From assembly GCA_036557885.1 (NCBI GenBank), contig DATBGS010000048.1, forward strand, positions 17,221 through 81,220: 64,000 nt of DNA, read 5' to 3'. Shown in pieces: positions 62,172-64,000 of this stretch. Every line of letters starts with the position of its first letter. Position 1 is the first letter of the stretch. The notes beneath the pieces were generated by a model that ran no database searches, was not told the origin of the DNA, and saw only the letters and a program-made list of their open reading frames with translations. The position numbers and the translations under genes were made by a program. This DNA comes from DATBGS01 sp036557885 (GTDB taxonomy: Bacteria > Chloroflexota > Ktedonobacteria > Ktedonobacterales > DATBGS01).

Positions 62172-62596
62172 GCCGTTCTGCCTCCCCTCGTGAAAGATTT
62201 CTCCCCTGCTGTTGTGGCAGTAGCTTACCTGAGAAATGGTTTTTGCGCAACCCGGCCTTTCGTCCATCGCCAGAAAGCGCCAAGAAAAGCTGTTCCCCTC
62301 AAATAGTGCCCTTGTGCGCGTCGCCTTCGCAACTCGACAAAATGAGGCTGCATTACCGCCTGCTTTAAGCAAGCGGCATAATAGCAAGCAAGGGCGCAAA
62401 CGCTGACAGGAAGCGGGGCTTGACAGTTCGCAACTCGACGGGGTTTTTGCGCAGAAAACGAGTTGCGAAAATCCGAGGAAAAATTGGTCTTCCAGCCACT
62501 AGACAGCAAAAAAATTATGCGTTATACTTGCCAGGAAAGCCGCTGAATCATGTTGGAGATCATTCTTCTTTCTTGATCTACCGACGCGCTTCATCG
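62172..62596. other. CRISPR leader region
   Basis: About 425 bp upstream of the first repeat, becoming AT-rich near it. Contains three copies of TTCGCAACTCG (62326-62336 and 62427-62437 direct, 62459-62469 inverted) and a good promoter at 62500-62528. No supported gene beyond the coiled-coil start. Confidence 0.7.
62500..62528 (+). promoter_or_regulatory. CRISPR leader promoter
   Basis: TAGACA at 62500-62505, 17-bp spacer, TATACT at 62523-62528. Transcription would start near 62535, about 60 bases before the first repeat, in the direction needed for crRNA with the ATTGAAAT tag. Confidence 0.75.
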
Positions 62597-64000
62597 GTTT
62601 CAGGCACCAACGACCCGTAGAGGGTATTGAAATGGCCACGCTCACGAGCCATTGGTATACCCGTCAGGAGTTTCAGGCACCAACGACCCGTAGAGGGTAT
62701 TGAAATTTATGAACGAGTACGCCACGATCATTGCTTTTCTGCCGGGTTTCAGGCACCAACGACCCGTAGAGGGTATTGAAATATCCATGCTCTGGCAGAA
62801 CGGACACGCGCCACTCGGCGCGTTTCAGGCACCAACGACCCGTAGAGGGTATTGAAATTCTGATAGCCGATCTTCACGTCACCGTTGGCGCGGTGTTTCA
62901 GGCACCAACGACCCGTAGAGGGTATTGAAATGATCAGTTGGATACGCAATGCGCAGACGCCGGACTGTTTCAGGCACCAACGACCCGTAGAGGGTATTGA
63001 AATTAGACACAAGCAACGTAAGATGATACCTGTATCGTGTTTCAGGCACCAACGACCCGTAGAGGGTATTGAAATGCAGGCTCGTCTAGACGTGCTACGC
63101 GCGTTGGAGGGTTTCAGGCACCAACGACCCGTAGAGGGTATTGAAATTTCTGTTTACGCTTCATCGGGTAGGGATTCCTCTGGCGTTTCAGGCACCAACG
63201 ACCCGTAGAGGGTATTGAAATTTTTCCTGCCTTTAACCGTTGCAAAGATCGTAAAGACGTTTCAGGCACCAACGACCCGTAGAGGGTATTGAAATCGCTG
63301 GATAACCACCGCCGCGCCGAGAAACGTCGTTGGCGTTTCAGGCACCAACGACCCGTAGAGGGTATTGAAATATGCCCGCCTCGGATACCGCTGCTGCATC
63401 CATCTGCGCGTTTCAGGCACCAACGACCCGTAGAGGGTATTGAAATATCCACGACGCCGCCTCATGTATTTTTAAGGGTCGTATGTTTCAGGCACCAACG
63501 ACCCGTAGAGGGTATTGAAATGTGATAGAGTTGAATCTGGCAGAGCTTGCGTATCAGCTGTTTCAGGCACCAACGACCCGTAGAGGGTATTGAAATCCAA
63601 CTACGGTGGAGGCCAGCAGCGTGGACGGAGCAGCGTTTCAGGCACCAACGACCCGTAGAGGGTATTGAAATTTCAAGTAGCGGGCCGCTTCTTCATCGGT
63701 CAGGACGGTTTCAGGCACCAACGACCCGTAGAGGGTATTGAAATGATGCAAGATGCGTGGGTGCGGCAAATCAGGGATAAGTGGTTTCAGGCACCAACGA
63801 CCCGTAGAGGGTATTGAAATTTGTCTATGTATTCCAGGTACGTTTCTAGCGCTTTGTTTCAGGCACCAACGACCCGTAGAGGGTATTGAAATTTTGACTC
63901 CAAAAGTTTCAGGGCTTCCTCTTCCGTCGTTTCAGGCACCAACGACCCGTAGAGGGTATTGAAATGGCGCATGTCGGCATAGTTGTAGAAGAGGCCAGCA
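62597..64000 (+). CRISPR. CRISPR array, 19 repeats in view, running off the window
   Basis: Nineteen identical 37-bp repeats (starting GTTTCAGGCACC and ending GGGTATTGAAAT) at 62597, 62670, 62746, 62822, 62895, 62967, 63039, 63111, 63185, 63259, 63335, 63410, 63485, 63560, 63635, 63708, 63784, 63856 and 63929. The 18 complete spacers are 35-39 bp; the nineteenth is cut by the window end. The repeat can fold as ACCC/GGGT around GTAGA, and the last 8 bases (ATTGAAAT) form the typical 5' handle of type I or III crRNA after Cas6 cutting. No degenerate repeat exists at the left end, which agrees with the leader being there. No cas gene is visible; subtype cannot be fixed. Confidence 0.98.

Noticed and set aside
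62749..63962. Open frames reading FRHQRPVEGIE or VPETxxRxY over and over
   Set aside because: They are translations of the CRISPR repeat and carry no protein signal.

Overview
The window looks like chromosomal DNA of a Chloroflexota bacterium, probably of the Ktedonobacteria type. This is inferred from its style: GC-rich sequence, frequent GTG/TTG starts, three Hanks-type Ser/Thr kinases with FHA or zinc-ribbon add-ons, WD40/WSPDG-type lipoproteins, a P22-antirepressor-like regulator and a large CRISPR array. No rRNA or tRNA gene was seen, so placement below phylum is uncertain.

Layout. 1-4.1 kb: a cut-off membrane-anchored WSPDG protein and a peptidase E-like gene (-), then an antirepressor-domain protein overlapping a cytochrome P450 (+). 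4.2-8.3 kb: gyrA (-), split by a 520-residue HNH intein. 8.7-13.8 kb: a CNNM/CBS transporter-like protein, LarE, a fatty-acid-hydroxylase-family protein, a PHP phosphoesterase and a kinase with three zinc ribbons. 14-23.4 kb: a membrane FHA protein with a long W/G/Q-rich linker, a kinase-FHA fusion, a frameshifted double GNAT gene, ftsH, mdh and a third kinase. 23.7-29.5 kb: an L,D-transpeptidase lipoprotein, a WD40 lipoprotein interrupted by an in-frame TAG, a pentapeptide-repeat remnant, a lipoprotein, an S9 peptidase and dapB. 29.5-32.3 kb: an RCK/TrkA protein followed by a CPA2-type antiporter.

32.3-40.9 kb (-): a tightly packed seven-gene run containing two cobalamin-binding radical SAM proteins, a Wzx-type flippase, a methyltransferase, a nucleotidyltransferase-like protein, a Wzy/O-antigen-ligase-type protein and an orphan sigma-region-4 protein. 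It looks like a surface glycan or glycolipid locus. Four copies of a two-hairpin palindromic repeat lie inside three of its coding sequences, with compensatory stem changes.

41-62 kb: housekeeping and accessory genes (HAD, YhfC, LRR protein, Rsm22, F420-type nitroreductase family, amidohydrolase, MFS, methyltransferase, murein hydrolase, SRPBCC protein, acyl-CoA synthetase, UPF0104, alpha/beta hydrolase). The standout is recJ overlapping, by one base, a gene that fuses an alpha/beta hydrolase to a complete RNase HI. 62.4-64 kb: a CRISPR leader with a near-consensus promoter, then 19 identical 37-bp repeats running off the window; no cas gene is in view.

Strongest leads for follow-up: the hydrolase-RNase HI fusion, the coding-sequence palindromic repeats, the HNH intein in gyrA, and the radical SAM glycan operon.
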